DNA of 64,000 nucleotides from Lacticaseibacillus baoqingensis. GTDB taxonomy: Bacteria; Bacillota; Bacilli; Lactobacillales; Lactobacillaceae. Where the stretch lies: the NCBI RefSeq assembly GCF_003946165.1, contig NZ_RHOI01000002.1, positions 62,001 through 126,000 on the forward strand. Direction: 5' to 3'. Of the stretch, positions 9,712 to 19,433 are shown piece after piece; position 1 is the first letter of the stretch; the number at the start of each line of letters is the position of its first letter. Under the pieces are notes generated by a model. It ran no database searches. It saw only the letters and a program-made list of their open reading frames with translations, and had not been told where the DNA came from. The position numbers and the translations under genes were made by a program.

Positions 9712-10707
9712 TTATACCGCGGCAACAATATCGCGATAAGGTAATTGTTCGACAAAATTGGTATACTGCGTGGTTTCGCCAGTTGGGGTACTGCTGGCCC
9801 CAGAGAATGTCCCTGCTTTTAAGCTGGCTTCTGGAATGCTGATCTGGTCTGTGACCGTCGCATTGCCGATCAATTCGATCCAATAGCGACCATCATCTTG
9901 ATGGACGATCGTATTGACCATGCCGCCTGGGTTATACACCGTTAAGGGCACTGCTAAACTGGCCGCTTCCGGATGCGCCAAGACTAACGCCAAGCTTGTT
10001 GCCGACATTCCTGTGCCACACGCGTTGGTAAAACCAACCCCGCGTTCATAGGTGCGGGCAAAAATGGTATTGGGCCCTTCAATGGCAGCAAAGGTCACAT
10101 TCACCCCTTCTGGGAAATATGGGTTCTGCGCGTTTAAACGCTCGCCTAATGCCCTTAGCGTATCGCTTTTAAGTTCACTTTCATCAACAAAGGCGATCAA
10201 GTGCGGATTAGGCACGGCCACCGCAGTAAATCGCAGTGTCGGATGCAATTGCGGCAATACCGTATCAATGATCTGTTCATGTCCCAATTGCGCAAAAGGC
10301 AAGTCTGCGGCCGCAAAGCTGACGGGTGAGATCTCTACGCCAAACGCAGGCACCCCTTCAGCAAATGCCGGCGCTTCGTGCACTTGCAAGCGCGCTTGCG
10401 CCGTTTGCACCGCAAAGCTTTTAGCCCCGGTTTTTTCGCTGAGATAACGGCTAACCGTCCGCAGCCCATTGCCGCACATCTTGGCAATAGAGCCATCTGC
10501 ATTGATGACCGTCATCCGCCCGGCTGCAGCCGGATCGGCTGAAACCACTAACATGCCATCTGCGCCGCCTAACAGCCCGGTGTGCCGATCCGTGATGCGC
10601 TGGGTCAGGCGGGTCAGCGTCGCCAGTGGTAATGGCGCCGTCAGTGCCGTTTGATCAAGCAAGAAAAAATTGTTGTCCGATCCATGGACCTTGAATAATT
10701 CAGCCAT
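9712..10707 (-). CDS. dapF: Diaminopimelate epimerase
   Basis: Converts LL-DAP to meso-DAP, the form used in peptidoglycan and by LysA. 331 residues from ATG 10707 (GGAGG eight nt upstream, inside the end of lysC). Both catalytic cysteines are visible: MCGNGLRT near residue 85 and NACGTGMSA near 230. It begins 1 nt after the lysC stop, consistent with translational coupling. Confidence 0.95.
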   Translation of the reverse strand: MAELFKVHGSDNNFFLLDQTALTAPLPLATLTRLTQRITDRHTGLLGGADGMLVVSADPAAAGRMTVINADGSIAKMCGNGLRTVSRYLSEKTGAKSFAVQTAQARLQVHEAPAFAEGVPAFGVEISPVSFAAADLPFAQLGHEQIIDTVLPQLHPTLRFTAVAVPNPHLIAFVDESELKSDTLRALGERLNAQNPYFPEGVNVTFAAIEGPNTIFARTYERGVGFTNACGTGMSATSLALVLAHPEAASLAVPLTVYNPGGMVNTIVHQDDGRYWIELIGNATVTDQISIPEASLKAGTFSGASSTPTGETTQYTNFVEQLPYRDIVAAV

Positions 10708-10708
10708 A

Positions 10709-12085
10709 CTATCCCTCCAATTGTTGATTGACTGGAATGAAGAATGCGTTATAGATCGCCCGCACAGCCGCATTGGCTTGTGTTTTGGACGTTCCCAACA
10801 TTAACGAGATCTGGCTGGCGCCTTCGTTGATCATCGTCACATGCACATCAGCTGCCACTAATGGCTGCAAGACGCGTTGGATCAAACCGATGCGTTTGGC
10901 CATCCCTTCGCCAACGACCATGGTGATCGCATAATCATCGATCCATTGCAAGACATCTGGTTGCATCTTTTCTTGGATCTCTTGGCACAAGGTCGTTCGT
11001 AGTTCAGGCGTCAGCTGCCGGTTGTCGATAATGACCGTCAGATCGTCGATCCCACTGGGCATGTGTTCATAATTGATCCCATGATCGTAAAAAATCTGCA
11101 ATAAGCGCAAAGTGAAGCCAACTTCTTTGTTCAGCAAGTAGCGGTGGAGATAAATGGCACTAAAATGATCAGAACTCACGATCCCGGTAACCGCGTGTTG
11201 AGGGGTGAAGCCGGTTTCTGGCACGATCATGGTCCCAGGATGATCCGGCTCATTGGTGTTTTTCAAATTGATCGGGATCTGCCCAGCAATGGCAGGTAAG
11301 ATCGCTTCATCATGGAAAACCCCAAACCCGCCATACGAGAGTTCCCGCATTTCACGGTAGGTCATTTTTTCGATCGCCGCAGGATGGCGGACAACGCGCG
11401 GATCAGCGGCGAAGACCCCATCGACATCGGTAAAGTTTTCATACAAATCAGCGCCAAAGCCGCGCGCCAAGATCGCTCCAGTAATGTCGCTGCCGCCGCG
11501 AGAAAAGGTTGCGATCGCCCCATGATCGGTATACCCGTAAAAGCCAGGAACAACCAAGATCCCTGCTGGCCGTTGATAGGCATTGAGATGGGCATACGTG
11601 GCTGCTAACACTTCTGCATCATTGGGATCATCTGTCACCGTCAAGCCGATCAGCTTAGGTTCCCCATAAGTCGCCACACTGCCGCAAGCATTGAGCACCG
11701 CCGTTAGGAGATAGCCATTGAGTTTTTCGCCATGTGCTTTAAACGCCGCCATTTGGTGCGCTGAGTCGTTAAACGCTTCATGTTGAAGCTGGACGATTTC
11801 AGCTTCGATATGCGACATCACGGTGTCTGCTAATTCAAAATGTGTGGCGATCTCTTGATACCGCGCCACGATCGCAGCGATCGTGGCCGCAGGATCGATC
11901 CGGTTTTGCACCTGAGTCGCATAGGTGATCAATAAGTCGGTCACCTTTGTATCACCGTGGTCACGCTTGCCCGGCGCGCTGGTGACAACCACCTGACGCT
12001 CAGCATTGGCTTGCATGATCGCCACCACTTTTTCAAATTGATTGCCATCGGCCAAACTTGAACCGCCGAACTTGACTACACGCAC
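10709..12085 (-). CDS. lysC: Aspartokinase, class III-like
   Basis: Phosphorylates aspartate, opening the aspartate-family pathway. 458 residues, long like E. coli LysC and B. subtilis YclM rather than the ~400-residue class II enzymes. Begins KFGGSSLADG (kinase motif), ends with an ACT region (GMAKRIGLIQRVLQPL..., INEGASQISLML). GTG start with AAGGGG upstream. Head of a three-gene operon and divergent from the riboswitch-controlled lysA operon. Its own leader shows no lysine riboswitch, so feedback probably acts through the ACT region or a repressor. The symbol follows function; paralogue numbering is unknown. Confidence 0.93.
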   Translation of the reverse strand: MRVVKFGGSSLADGNQFEKVVAIMQANAERQVVVTSAPGKRDHGDTKVTDLLITYATQVQNRIDPAATIAAIVARYQEIATHFELADTVMSHIEAEIVQLQHEAFNDSAHQMAAFKAHGEKLNGYLLTAVLNACGSVATYGEPKLIGLTVTDDPNDAEVLAATYAHLNAYQRPAGILVVPGFYGYTDHGAIATFSRGGSDITGAILARGFGADLYENFTDVDGVFAADPRVVRHPAAIEKMTYREMRELSYGGFGVFHDEAILPAIAGQIPINLKNTNEPDHPGTMIVPETGFTPQHAVTGIVSSDHFSAIYLHRYLLNKEVGFTLRLLQIFYDHGINYEHMPSGIDDLTVIIDNRQLTPELRTTLCQEIQEKMQPDVLQWIDDYAITMVVGEGMAKRIGLIQRVLQPLVAADVHVTMINEGASQISLMLGTSKTQANAAVRAIYNAFFIPVNQQLEG

Positions 12086-12137
12086 GAGAATCGCCCCTTC
12101 ATGAGTAAATGATGTGAGTTTTGTTATTTTGAGATGA

Positions 12138-12180
12138 AGTCTAGCACATATTATCGCTCAGGCAAAGCATGATTATCATG
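12138..12180 (-). promoter_or_regulatory. lysC promoter with adjoining 13-bp palindrome
   Basis: Minus-strand TTTGCC, 17 nt, TAGACT (12138-12166). Immediately upstream lies the perfect odd palindrome CATGATTATCATG (12168-12180), a candidate operator. Confidence 0.5.
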
Positions 12181-12235
12181 AATTTACTCGGATTTTCGCG
12201 GCATTATTAGTACGAAAAGAATTCACAAATAAAAT

Positions 12236-12262
12236 TTGACGTACGTTCGTTTTTATTATAAA
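12236..12262 (+). promoter_or_regulatory. lysA operon promoter candidate
   Basis: TTGACG at 12236 with TATAAA 15 nt later or TAAACT 17 nt later, ending just before the lysine riboswitch aptamer. Confidence 0.6.
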
Positions 12263-12271
12263 CTCATGACA

Positions 12272-12446
12272 AATGAGATAGAGGTTGCGACCAACAAGAG
12301 TAACCCAGATGAGCAGTCCACGCTGTGTTGAGTCTGAGTGAAAGGGGCGGTCGCCGAAACGCTGACGCGGTGGAACGTCAGTTGTTGGGGTAAGTGCGAA
12401 TAGCGCCTACACTGTCGCCGCAAATAGCGGCGGGGCGCTATCCAGA
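12272..12446 (+). promoter_or_regulatory. Lysine riboswitch (L box)
   Basis: Conserved L-box words appear in order: GAGATAGAGGTTGCGA (P1 5' strand and junction), AAGAGTA, GAAAGGGGCGGTCGCCGAA, and the closing GCTATCC P1 3' strand. It lies between a promoter and an intrinsic terminator ahead of lysA. Lysine binding should favour the terminator and shut off the biosynthetic operon. Confidence 0.95.
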
Positions 12447-12463
12447 CGATTCGACCCAAAATG

Positions 12464-12510
12464 GGACCCTTTTGTTTGGTAGCTGCCAAACAAAAGGGCC
12501 TTATTTTTTT
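12464..12510 (+). terminator. Riboswitch-controlled terminator of the lysA leader
   Basis: Left arm ending CCCTTTTGTTTGG pairs with CCAAACAAAAGGG, followed by a T-rich run; only 26 nt before the lysA start, so it must be regulated rather than constitutive. Confidence 0.92.
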
Positions 12511-12535
12511 ATCACACTCAAAGGGAGTTAAGCTT

Positions 12536-13825
12536 ATGTCTATTCAAACTAATGCAGCTGGTCACTTGACCATCGGCGGCGTCGATGCCTTGACGCTGGC
12601 GCAAGATTATCAAACGCCGCTTTACGTCTATGATGTTGAAGCGATCCGCAATCAGATCCGGGCCTTTAAGGCTGTTTTTGAAGCTCAAGCCGTGCCTTAC
12701 GCGGTCAGCTATGCCAGCAAAGCATTCGCCACGATCGCAATGTATCAAGTGGCTGCACAAGAAGGCTGCCATGTCGATGTCGTTTCTGGCGGGGAGCTTT
12801 ACACCGCTCAACAAGCTGATTTTCCTATGGCAGACGTTTCATTTCACGGCAACAATAAAAGCCGTGAAGAATTACAAACAGCCTTAAACGCCGGTGTCGG
12901 CACGATCATCGTGGATAACTTCTACGAGTTGCAATTACTCGGCGAACTGCTCGCCGCCACACCTGATCGTCATCAAGCGATCCTCTTGCGGGTCACCCCA
13001 GGGATCTCTGCACATACCCACGCTTACATCTCAACTGGTCAAGTCGACAGCAAGTTTGGCTTTGATGTTGATTCTGGCCAAGCACTGACCGCAGCACGCC
13101 AAGCCCTTAGCAATCCACAGCTTGACTTGCTGGGGATCCACGCCCACATTGGCAGCCAGATCTTTTCTGTCGCCGGATTTGAAGGGGTCACCACGAAGCT
13201 GTTGGCGATCTTGACGCAATGGCACGATGAGCTCGGCTTCGTCCCGCAAGTGTTGAATGTCGGCGGCGGCTTTGGGATCCGCTACACGAAAGAAGATACG
13301 CCGCTGCCAGCGGCTGACTTTGTTGAAGCGATCGTGACGACGCTCAAACAAGCCAAACTGCCATTTGCCTTGCCGGCGGTATGGATCGAACCTGGCCGCT
13401 CGATCGTCGGCCCTGCCGGCTATCAGCTTTACAGCGTCGGCAGCCGCAAAGATGTCCCTGGGCTGCGCCCCTTTGTCGCAGTAGACGGCGGGATGGGCGA
13501 CAACATCCGCCCAGCGCTATATCAAGCCGAATACGAAGCCGTCAAGGCCGCTGAACCCACCGCTGCCGCGACAGAAGATGTCCGTTTAGTCGGCAAGTAT
13601 TGCGAGTCTGGCGATATTTTGATCGATCACGCCCACTTGCCAAAAACCCAGCCTGGCGATATCGTCGCAGTGTTAGCGACCGGGGCTTATGGGTATTCAA
13701 TGGCCTCCAACTACAACCGCAACCCGCGGCCAGCAGTGGTTTTTGTCGAAAATGGTCAAGCCAAACTCGTGGTTGCCCGCGAAACATACGCCGACTTGAC
13801 CCAAAATGATCGTCCCTATATTTAA
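12536..13825 (+). CDS. lysA: Diaminopimelate decarboxylase
   Basis: PLP enzyme that decarboxylates meso-DAP to lysine, last step of the pathway. 429 residues from ATG 12536, which has AGGGAG upstream and lies just after the riboswitch terminator. PLP lysine in YASKAFAT (~residue 62), HIGSQI and the CESGDIL active-site motif from the partner subunit. First gene of a five-gene plus-strand operon; dapH starts 22 nt downstream. Confidence 0.97.
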   Translation: MSIQTNAAGHLTIGGVDALTLAQDYQTPLYVYDVEAIRNQIRAFKAVFEAQAVPYAVSYASKAFATIAMYQVAAQEGCHVDVVSGGELYTAQQADFPMADVSFHGNNKSREELQTALNAGVGTIIVDNFYELQLLGELLAATPDRHQAILLRVTPGISAHTHAYISTGQVDSKFGFDVDSGQALTAARQALSNPQLDLLGIHAHIGSQIFSVAGFEGVTTKLLAILTQWHDELGFVPQVLNVGGGFGIRYTKEDTPLPAADFVEAIVTTLKQAKLPFALPAVWIEPGRSIVGPAGYQLYSVGSRKDVPGLRPFVAVDGGMGDNIRPALYQAEYEAVKAAEPTAAATEDVRLVGKYCESGDILIDHAHLPKTQPGDIVAVLATGAYGYSMASNYNRNPRPAVVFVENGQAKLVVARETYADLTQNDRPYI

Positions 13826-13847
13826 TAAGGAAAGAAAGGAACTCACC

Positions 13848-14558
13848 ATGCCAGAATTCACGACTCAAGATGTCATCAACACCATCGCCAACTCCAAGAA
13901 AACGACTCCGGTCAAAGTTTATCTCAAAGGCACCCTCAGCCAGTTGCAGTTCCCCGACACCGTCCATACCTTCTTACAAGCCACAGTCGGTACCGTCATC
14001 GGCGACTGGGCAGAGATCCAGCCGGTGCTTTCTGCCCACCAAGATGCCATCAACGATTCTTTCGTTGAAACCATCGGCCGCAATACCGGCGTGGCCTTAC
14101 TGGATATTCGCCAAACTAACGCCCGGATCGAACCTGGCGCGGTGATCCGCGACCAAGTCGCCATTGGCGAAAATGCGGTGATCATGATGGGGGCAGTGAT
14201 CAACATCGGCGCAGAAATCGGTGCCGATTCCATGATCGATATGGGCGCGGTGCTTGGCGGCCGAGCAAAAGTCGGCAAGCATTGCCATATCGGCGCCAAT
14301 ACGGTTTTAGCTGGGGTGATCGAACCAGCCAGTGCAGAACCTGTCCGCGTTGGTGACGGCGTCTTGATCGGCGCGAATGCAACCGTACTTGAAGGCGTCC
14401 AAATCGGCGCCGGTGCCGTCGTGGCAGCCGGGGCAGTGGTCGTTGAAGACGTGCCGGAAAATGCCGTGGTCGCCGGAGTCCCTGCCAAGGTGATCAAACT
14501 CGCCAATGACCAGACCCGTTCCAAGACGGCTTTGGTCGATGCTTTAAGGAAGCTGTAA
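13848..14558 (+). CDS. dapH: Tetrahydrodipicolinate N-acetyltransferase
   Basis: Acetylates tetrahydrodipicolinate, so this organism uses the acetylase branch of DAP synthesis. 236 residues; N-terminal alpha domain then a left-handed beta-helix of hexapeptide repeats (residues ~90-200, pattern such as [30 protein letters not shown]). ATG 13848 has AAAGGA upstream; an earlier in-frame ATG at 13806 overlaps lysA and is disfavoured. Also called dapD in this group. Confidence 0.95.
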   Translation: MPEFTTQDVINTIANSKKTTPVKVYLKGTLSQLQFPDTVHTFLQATVGTVIGDWAEIQPVLSAHQDAINDSFVETIGRNTGVALLDIRQTNARIEPGAVIRDQVAIGENAVIMMGAVINIGAEIGADSMIDMGAVLGGRAKVGKHCHIGANTVLAGVIEPASAEPVRVGDGVLIGANATVLEGVQIGAGAVVAAGAVVVEDVPENAVVAGVPAKVIKLANDQTRSKTALVDALRKL

Positions 14559-14560
14559 CC

Positions 14561-15706
14561 ATGTTTAATCAAGCCGATTTGATCAAGATCCGCCGCCACC
14601 TCCACCAGATCCCTGAGCTGGCATTACATGAAACGCAAACGCATGCCTACTTGCAGCAAGTCGTCCAAAGCTTGCCGCAAACTTGGCTGACCATCAAGCA
14701 GCCAGCCGTGCTGCCTACTGCATTGCTCGTTAAGGTGCATGGCACCGCTGCAAAACGCGTGATCGGCTACCGGGCAGACATCGATGCCTTGCCGGTCACT
14801 GAAGCCACTGGCTTGCCTTTTAGTTCGACTCATCCCGGCGTCGCCCATGCATGCGGCCATGACATGCATATGACCGTTGCGTTAGGCGTCTTGAGTTATT
14901 TTGCCGAACACCAGCCGCAAGATGATCTGCTGTTTTTCTTCCAGCCTGCTGAAGAAGCAGAATATGGCGGCAAGCGCGCTTATGATGCTGGGGTGTTTAC
15001 CGGCGATTGGCATGTCGATGAATTTTACGGCCTCCATGATCGCCCGGATCTGCCTGCTGGCGCGATCGGGTGCACCAATGGCACCTTGTTTGCCGGCACC
15101 ACAGAGATCAACATTGATTTCATCGGCCAAGGCGGCCACGCTGCTTTCCCGCAAAATGCTAACGATGCCGTGGTCGCTGCCGCGTATTTTGTCACTCAAG
15201 TCCAAAGCATCATTTCTCGGAATGTGGCGCCAACAGATAGCGCCGTGATCACCTTAGGCAAGCTTCAAGCCGGAACGATCCGCAATGTGATCGCCGATCA
15301 CGCGCGGATCGAAGGCACCTTACGCGGCTTCACCCAAGACGCGATCAGTTTCTTGCAACAACGCATTCGTACCGTTGCTCAAGGTGTGGCCACCAGCTGC
15401 GGCTGCCAAGTCGAAGTTGCGTTAAATCAAGGCGGTTATTACCCCGTTGAAAACGACCCCGCCTTGACCGCAGCGTTTATCGCGTATATGCAAGCTCAAC
15501 CAGACGTTAACTTCATTGAAACCCCTGGGGTAATGACTGGTGAAGACTTCGGCTACTTATTAAATAAGATCCCTGGTACCATGTTCTGGTTAGGCGTCAA
15601 CGATGACCACGAATTGCACTCCGCGCAGCTCAGCCCTGACGAAGCGGCATTAAGCCGCGGCGTTAAGGCGATCACCGGGTTTTTAGCCCACCGGATGCAG
15701 GCTTAA
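14561..15706 (+). CDS. N-acetyldiaminopimelate deacetylase (M20 family)
   Basis: Removes acetate from N-acetyl-LL-DAP. 381 residues of the M20 amidohydrolase family: GYRADIDALPV, metal ligands in HACGHDMH, EEAEYGG and a C-terminal GEDFGYLL. The sequence alone could fit other amino-acid amidohydrolases, but the position two nt after dapH and before dapA makes the DAP role very likely. Ortholog of B. subtilis DapL (YkuR). Confidence 0.9.
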   Translation: MFNQADLIKIRRHLHQIPELALHETQTHAYLQQVVQSLPQTWLTIKQPAVLPTALLVKVHGTAAKRVIGYRADIDALPVTEATGLPFSSTHPGVAHACGHDMHMTVALGVLSYFAEHQPQDDLLFFFQPAEEAEYGGKRAYDAGVFTGDWHVDEFYGLHDRPDLPAGAIGCTNGTLFAGTTEINIDFIGQGGHAAFPQNANDAVVAAAYFVTQVQSIISRNVAPTDSAVITLGKLQAGTIRNVIADHARIEGTLRGFTQDAISFLQQRIRTVAQGVATSCGCQVEVALNQGGYYPVENDPALTAAFIAYMQAQPDVNFIETPGVMTGEDFGYLLNKIPGTMFWLGVNDDHELHSAQLSPDEAALSRGVKAITGFLAHRMQA

Positions 15707-15728
15707 TTTAAGAAAGAAGGCACTGCTT

Positions 15729-16613
15729 ATGTTAGATGCAGAATTGATCACGGCGATCATCACGCCGTTTGATGCCAATGATGAAATTGATTATGCGGTG
15801 TTGGCCAATTTGACCGAGCACCTCTTACAAGCCGGCAGTGACGGGTTCGTCATCGGTGGCACCACTGGTGAAGGTCCTACCTTGTCGCAGGAAGAAAAGC
15901 TGACTTTGTTCACGCGCTTTGCTGACATCGTGCACGGCCGCGCCGTTGTGATCGCTAACGTTGGGAGCAATAATACCCGCCAAAGCGCTGCTTTAGCTGA
16001 ACAAGTGAGTGCCATTGCTGGCGTTGACGGCTTGCTAGTGGTTGTGCCTTACTACAACAAGCCTGATCAATCCGGGATGATCGCCCACTTTACCGCCGTG
16101 GCCAACGCCGCCACCAAGCCGGTAGTGATCTATAATATTCCTGGCCGTACCGGTGTTGACATGCAAGTGGCGACGGTCGCAACTTTGGCCAAGCACCAAA
16201 ACATCGTCGGCATCAAGCAATGCGGTGATTTGAATACCTTTGCCGCCATTGTTGATCAAACTCCGGCAGATTTCCATGTATGGACCGGCGAAGATGCCCA
16301 GTTCATCCAAGTGCAAACTTTAGGCGGCGCTGGGGTCATTTCCGTTGCCAGTCACTTATACGCCGACGAAATGGCGCATGCCCTGGCGGCGTTACGGGTT
16401 GGCGACTTAGCCACTACCGCACGTTTACAGCGGGCGCTATTGCCGAAGATGGCAGCATTGTTTGCTTGGCCTTCCCCAGCCCCGACCAAAGCGGCATTAA
16501 ACGCCACTGGGTTTGCCGTTGGTGCACCGCGCCTGCCGTTGCTGCCACTGACGGATGAACAACAACAAACACTGATGTACCGGCTTCAATTGAAGACTGG
16601 CGCAGCCTTGTGA
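15729..16613 (+). CDS. dapA: 4-hydroxy-tetrahydrodipicolinate synthase
   Basis: Condenses pyruvate with aspartate semialdehyde. 294 residues, TIM barrel. Shows GGTTGEGPTLS, the YNIPGRTG motif with the catalytic tyrosine, and the Schiff-base lysine in IVGIKQCGD (~residue 160). ATG with AAGAAAGG upstream. Confidence 0.97.
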   Translation: MLDAELITAIITPFDANDEIDYAVLANLTEHLLQAGSDGFVIGGTTGEGPTLSQEEKLTLFTRFADIVHGRAVVIANVGSNNTRQSAALAEQVSAIAGVDGLLVVVPYYNKPDQSGMIAHFTAVANAATKPVVIYNIPGRTGVDMQVATVATLAKHQNIVGIKQCGDLNTFAAIVDQTPADFHVWTGEDAQFIQVQTLGGAGVISVASHLYADEMAHALAALRVGDLATTARLQRALLPKMAALFAWPSPAPTKAALNATGFAVGAPRLPLLPLTDEQQQTLMYRLQLKTGAAL

Positions 16614-16629
16614 TTTTAGGAGGATTTTC

Positions 16630-17397
16630 ATGATCAATGTAATCGTCGCTGGTTTTCCTGGTGCCATGGGGCAAAAAGTCGTCAAGATGCTTGCCCAACA
16701 TGACGATTTTAAGCTCACTGCAATTTTCAACCCACTGGTCACTGACACTGATCCGGCAAGCTACCAGCTCGCTTCAGATGTGCAGATCTTGACCGATTAC
16801 GCTCAGATCCACCCAGGGCTCGCCGATGTTTGGGTCGACTTCACCACCCCAAAAGCAGTCGCTTCAAACATCACCGCCGCCTTGAACGCAGGGATCCATC
16901 CTGTGGTGGGGACTAGCGGCATGGCTGCCGACGATCAACAGCGCCTAGCCGCGTTAGCAAAAGCCAAGCACATTGGCGGGTTGATCGCGCCTAATTTTGG
17001 GATCTCTGCCGTCTTATTGATGCAATTTGCCGCGCAAGCCGCAAAATACTTCCCAGACGCGGAAGTGATCGAAATGCATCATGAAGATAAGTTAGACGCG
17101 CCTTCTGGTACTGCCAAAGCGACTGCTGAAATGATCGCCAAAGCGCGTGTCGCCCAACCGCAACCGACAACCGACGATCCGGCCCATGGTGAAAAAATTG
17201 CCGGGGTCCCAGTCCATGCCGTGCGCTTGCCTGGTTACGTGGCGCATGAACAAGTCTTGTTCGGTGCGCCTGGTGAAGCCTTGACCATTCGCCAAGACTC
17301 TTTTGATCGGGAAAGCTTCATGTCTGGCGTGGCCGTCGCGATCGCCAAAGTCCAAACCCTAGACACGCTAGTCATTGGCCTTGAGCATCTCTTATAA
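16630..17397 (+). CDS. dapB: 4-hydroxy-tetrahydrodipicolinate reductase
   Basis: NAD(P)H-dependent second step after DapA. 255 residues; nucleotide-binding VAGFPGAMGQKV at the N-terminus, VDFTTPKAV, and the substrate/catalytic motif EMHHEDKLDAPSGTAK. ATG with TAGGAGG upstream; last gene of the operon, followed by a strong terminator. Confidence 0.97.
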   Translation: MINVIVAGFPGAMGQKVVKMLAQHDDFKLTAIFNPLVTDTDPASYQLASDVQILTDYAQIHPGLADVWVDFTTPKAVASNITAALNAGIHPVVGTSGMAADDQQRLAALAKAKHIGGLIAPNFGISAVLLMQFAAQAAKYFPDAEVIEMHHEDKLDAPSGTAKATAEMIAKARVAQPQPTTDDPAHGEKIAGVPVHAVRLPGYVAHEQVLFGAPGEALTIRQDSFDRESFMSGVAVAIAKVQTLDTLVIGLEHLL

Positions 17398-17414
17398 TGG
17401 GTCCGGCGCCAGCA

Positions 17415-17466
17415 AAAAACGCCTTGAGCAACGATTCATTTTGAATCGACGCTCAAGGCGTTTTTG
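17415..17466. terminator. Bidirectional terminator dapB / kdgK
   Basis: Stem ACGCCTTGAGC / GCTCAAGGCGT with an inner GATTCA-TTT-TGAATC hairpin; A-run and T-run on the outer sides serve both convergent genes. Confidence 0.92.
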
Positions 17467-17478
17467 TGATGGCTCAAA

Positions 17479-18498
17479 TCAACGGTTGACGCCGCCGGCA
17501 CTGTGCATGGTCGCGCGAATGTCCGCATCCGAGATCAAATTCAAGTCGCCGCTGATGGTCAGTTTCAACGCACTGGCGGTGTCCGCGTAGTCGATCAAAT
17601 CTTGCGGGTCAAATTCATGGATCAACCCGTGGACAAGTCCGGCACCAAACGCATCCCCAGAAGCAACGCCTTCATAGACGTGCATCTGATACACTGGGCC
17701 TTGATACGTTTGGCCGTTTTGCCAAAGTAACGCCGTGCACTGATGATCTTCCACCGAGTGAATGTTGCGCACGACGCTGGCGATCGTGTGGATATTCGGG
17801 TACTTTTGGGCGACTTTAGCCATCGCGGCTTTAAAGCTGTCGAGTTGATCGATCCCGGTGCGCATATCTCCATCAAAAGCCGGGATCCCTAAGCTGGCTT
17901 CAAAATCTTCATCATTAGCCAAGAAAACGTTGACGTAAGGCATGAGCTGGCTCATCACCTGTTGCGCTTTGGCTGGCGACCACATCTTGCCGCGGTAGTT
18001 GGCATCGACGACCACCGTGATGTGGTGCGCCTGGCAATATTTAACGGCATCAAGCATGGCTTGCGCGAGTTCATCTGATAACGCTGGGGTGATCCCAGAG
18101 AAGTAGAAATAATCTACCCCGGCAAACAAACTGTCCCAATCAAATTCTGCTGCTTGCGCCAAGGCAAAAGAACTGCCGGCACGGTCATAAACCACATTGG
18201 TGCTGCGAATAGAGGCCCCTTTTTCAAAGAAGTAGATCCCTAAGCGCGGGCCGCCCCATAATAGCTTCGTCGTATCAACGGCATATTGGCGCAGCGTGCC
18301 TGCGGCCATTTGCCCTAATGCGTTATTCGGTAACTTCGTCAAGTATTGTGCGTCATCGCCAAGCAACGCCAAGGAGACGGCGACATTGGCTTCAGAGCCA
18401 CCATAATTGGCTTCGAAGGTGTTGGCTTGCAGGATGCGTTGATGGTCTTGCGGCTTCAGCCGCAGCATCATTTCCCCTACTGTCAAAACTTTTGTCAT
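17479..18498 (-). CDS. kdgK: 2-dehydro-3-deoxygluconokinase (PfkB family)
   Basis: Phosphorylates 2-keto-3-deoxygluconate (KDG) to KDPG. 339 residues; N-terminal GEMMLRLKP and NYGGSEANVA substrate-side motifs, C-terminal GVASGDAFGAGL with the catalytic Asp. Divergent from the KDPG aldolase gene, which uses its product. A second, distinct kinase gene is at 21387. Confidence 0.88.
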   Translation of the reverse strand: MTKVLTVGEMMLRLKPQDHQRILQANTFEANYGGSEANVAVSLALLGDDAQYLTKLPNNALGQMAAGTLRQYAVDTTKLLWGGPRLGIYFFEKGASIRSTNVVYDRAGSSFALAQAAEFDWDSLFAGVDYFYFSGITPALSDELAQAMLDAVKYCQAHHITVVVDANYRGKMWSPAKAQQVMSQLMPYVNVFLANDEDFEASLGIPAFDGDMRTGIDQLDSFKAAMAKVAQKYPNIHTIASVVRNIHSVEDHQCTALLWQNGQTYQGPVYQMHVYEGVASGDAFGAGLVHGLIHEFDPQDLIDYADTASALKLTISGDLNLISDADIRATMHSAGGVNR

Positions 18499-18566
18499 GG
18501 AGAATACCCCTTTTCATCTACGCCAGTAAGCGTTGTTATATTCAAGTACATTCTAACATATTTTGG

Positions 18567-18603
18567 GGTAAACGGTTTCCTCTTTTGAAAAAAAGTGTAT
18601 AAT
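18567..18603 (+). promoter_or_regulatory. kdgA promoter with cre-like site
   Basis: TATAAT at 18598-18603; cre-like GGTAAACGGTTTCC at 18567-18580 (12 of 14 to TGWAANCGNTNWCA) overlaps the expected -35. Suggests CcpA repression of the kdgK/kdgA divergent pair. Confidence 0.55.
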
Positions 18604-18646
18604 GAAACTGTAAAAGTCTGTCATCACATCTTAAAGGAGTATCCAC

Positions 18647-19291
18647 ATGCAAAAAGTAGAAAACTTGTTGCGGTTGCAAAAAGCTGGCGTTGTCGCCGTT
18701 GTTCGTGACGACAATCCAGAAGGCGCTTTGAAACAAAGCGACGCTGTCATTGCCGGTGGCGTGACCGCTATCGAATTAACCTTCACTGTGCCGCAAGCCG
18801 ACAAGGTGATCGCTGAATTGACGAAGAAATACGCTGATGACCAGTCAGTGATCATTGGTGCTGGGACAGTGCTTGACCCTGTAACGGCGCGCTTGGCGAT
18901 CATGGCAGGCGCAGAATTCATCGTTAGCCCATCCTTTAACAAAGAAGTCGCCACGATCTGTAACTTATACGCGATCCCGTATACCCCAGGTTGCATGACG
19001 CCAACCGAGATCCAACGCGCTTTGGAAACCGGTTGCGATTTGATCAAGCTGTTCCCTGGCTCCGCAATGCACCCAGGGATGGTCAAGGCCGTCAAGGCCC
19101 CATTCCCACAATTATCGATCATGCCAACCGGCGGTGTTGCGCTGGATAACATGGCAGAATGGTTTGCCGCTGGCGTTTCCTTAGTCGGCGCCGGCTCTAA
19201 CTTGACCGCAAAAGCCAAGACTGGCGACTATGCTGGGGTCACCGAAACTGCTAAGGCTTATAAAGCCGAACTTGATCGCATTCGCGGTTAA
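18647..19291 (+). CDS. kdgA: KDPG (2-keto-3-deoxy-6-phosphogluconate) aldolase
   Basis: Cleaves KDPG to pyruvate and glyceraldehyde 3-phosphate. 214 residues, class I aldolase: catalytic Glu in AIELTFTVP, Schiff-base Lys in DLIKLFPGS, and MPTGGV phosphate-binding loop. ATG with AAAGGAG upstream. Followed by its own terminator. Confidence 0.95.
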   Translation: MQKVENLLRLQKAGVVAVVRDDNPEGALKQSDAVIAGGVTAIELTFTVPQADKVIAELTKKYADDQSVIIGAGTVLDPVTARLAIMAGAEFIVSPSFNKEVATICNLYAIPYTPGCMTPTEIQRALETGCDLIKLFPGSAMHPGMVKAVKAPFPQLSIMPTGGVALDNMAEWFAAGVSLVGAGSNLTAKAKTGDYAGVTETAKAYKAELDRIRG

Positions 19292-19306
19292 TCAAGTTTG
19301 ACGCAT

Positions 19307-19349
19307 GCGTTACCTGCCAACCCTTCTGGTGGCGGGTAACGCTTTTTTT
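19307..19349 (+). terminator. Terminator after kdgA
   Basis: GCGTTACCTGCC / GGCGGGTAACGC stem, 12-nt loop, seven Ts. Confidence 0.92.
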
Positions 19350-19433
19350 GATGCGGTCAGAATGTGGCGGCTGTCAGCGCGCTTGCCAGTCTCGGCGCCA
19401 TGCGATTAGGGAAATTGTTTTCCAGAAATTTCA

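Noticed and set aside
13031-13351. Long antisense frames inside lysA, dapH, gyrA and other genes
   Set aside because: Shadows of high-GC third-position codons; no start signals and no protein character.
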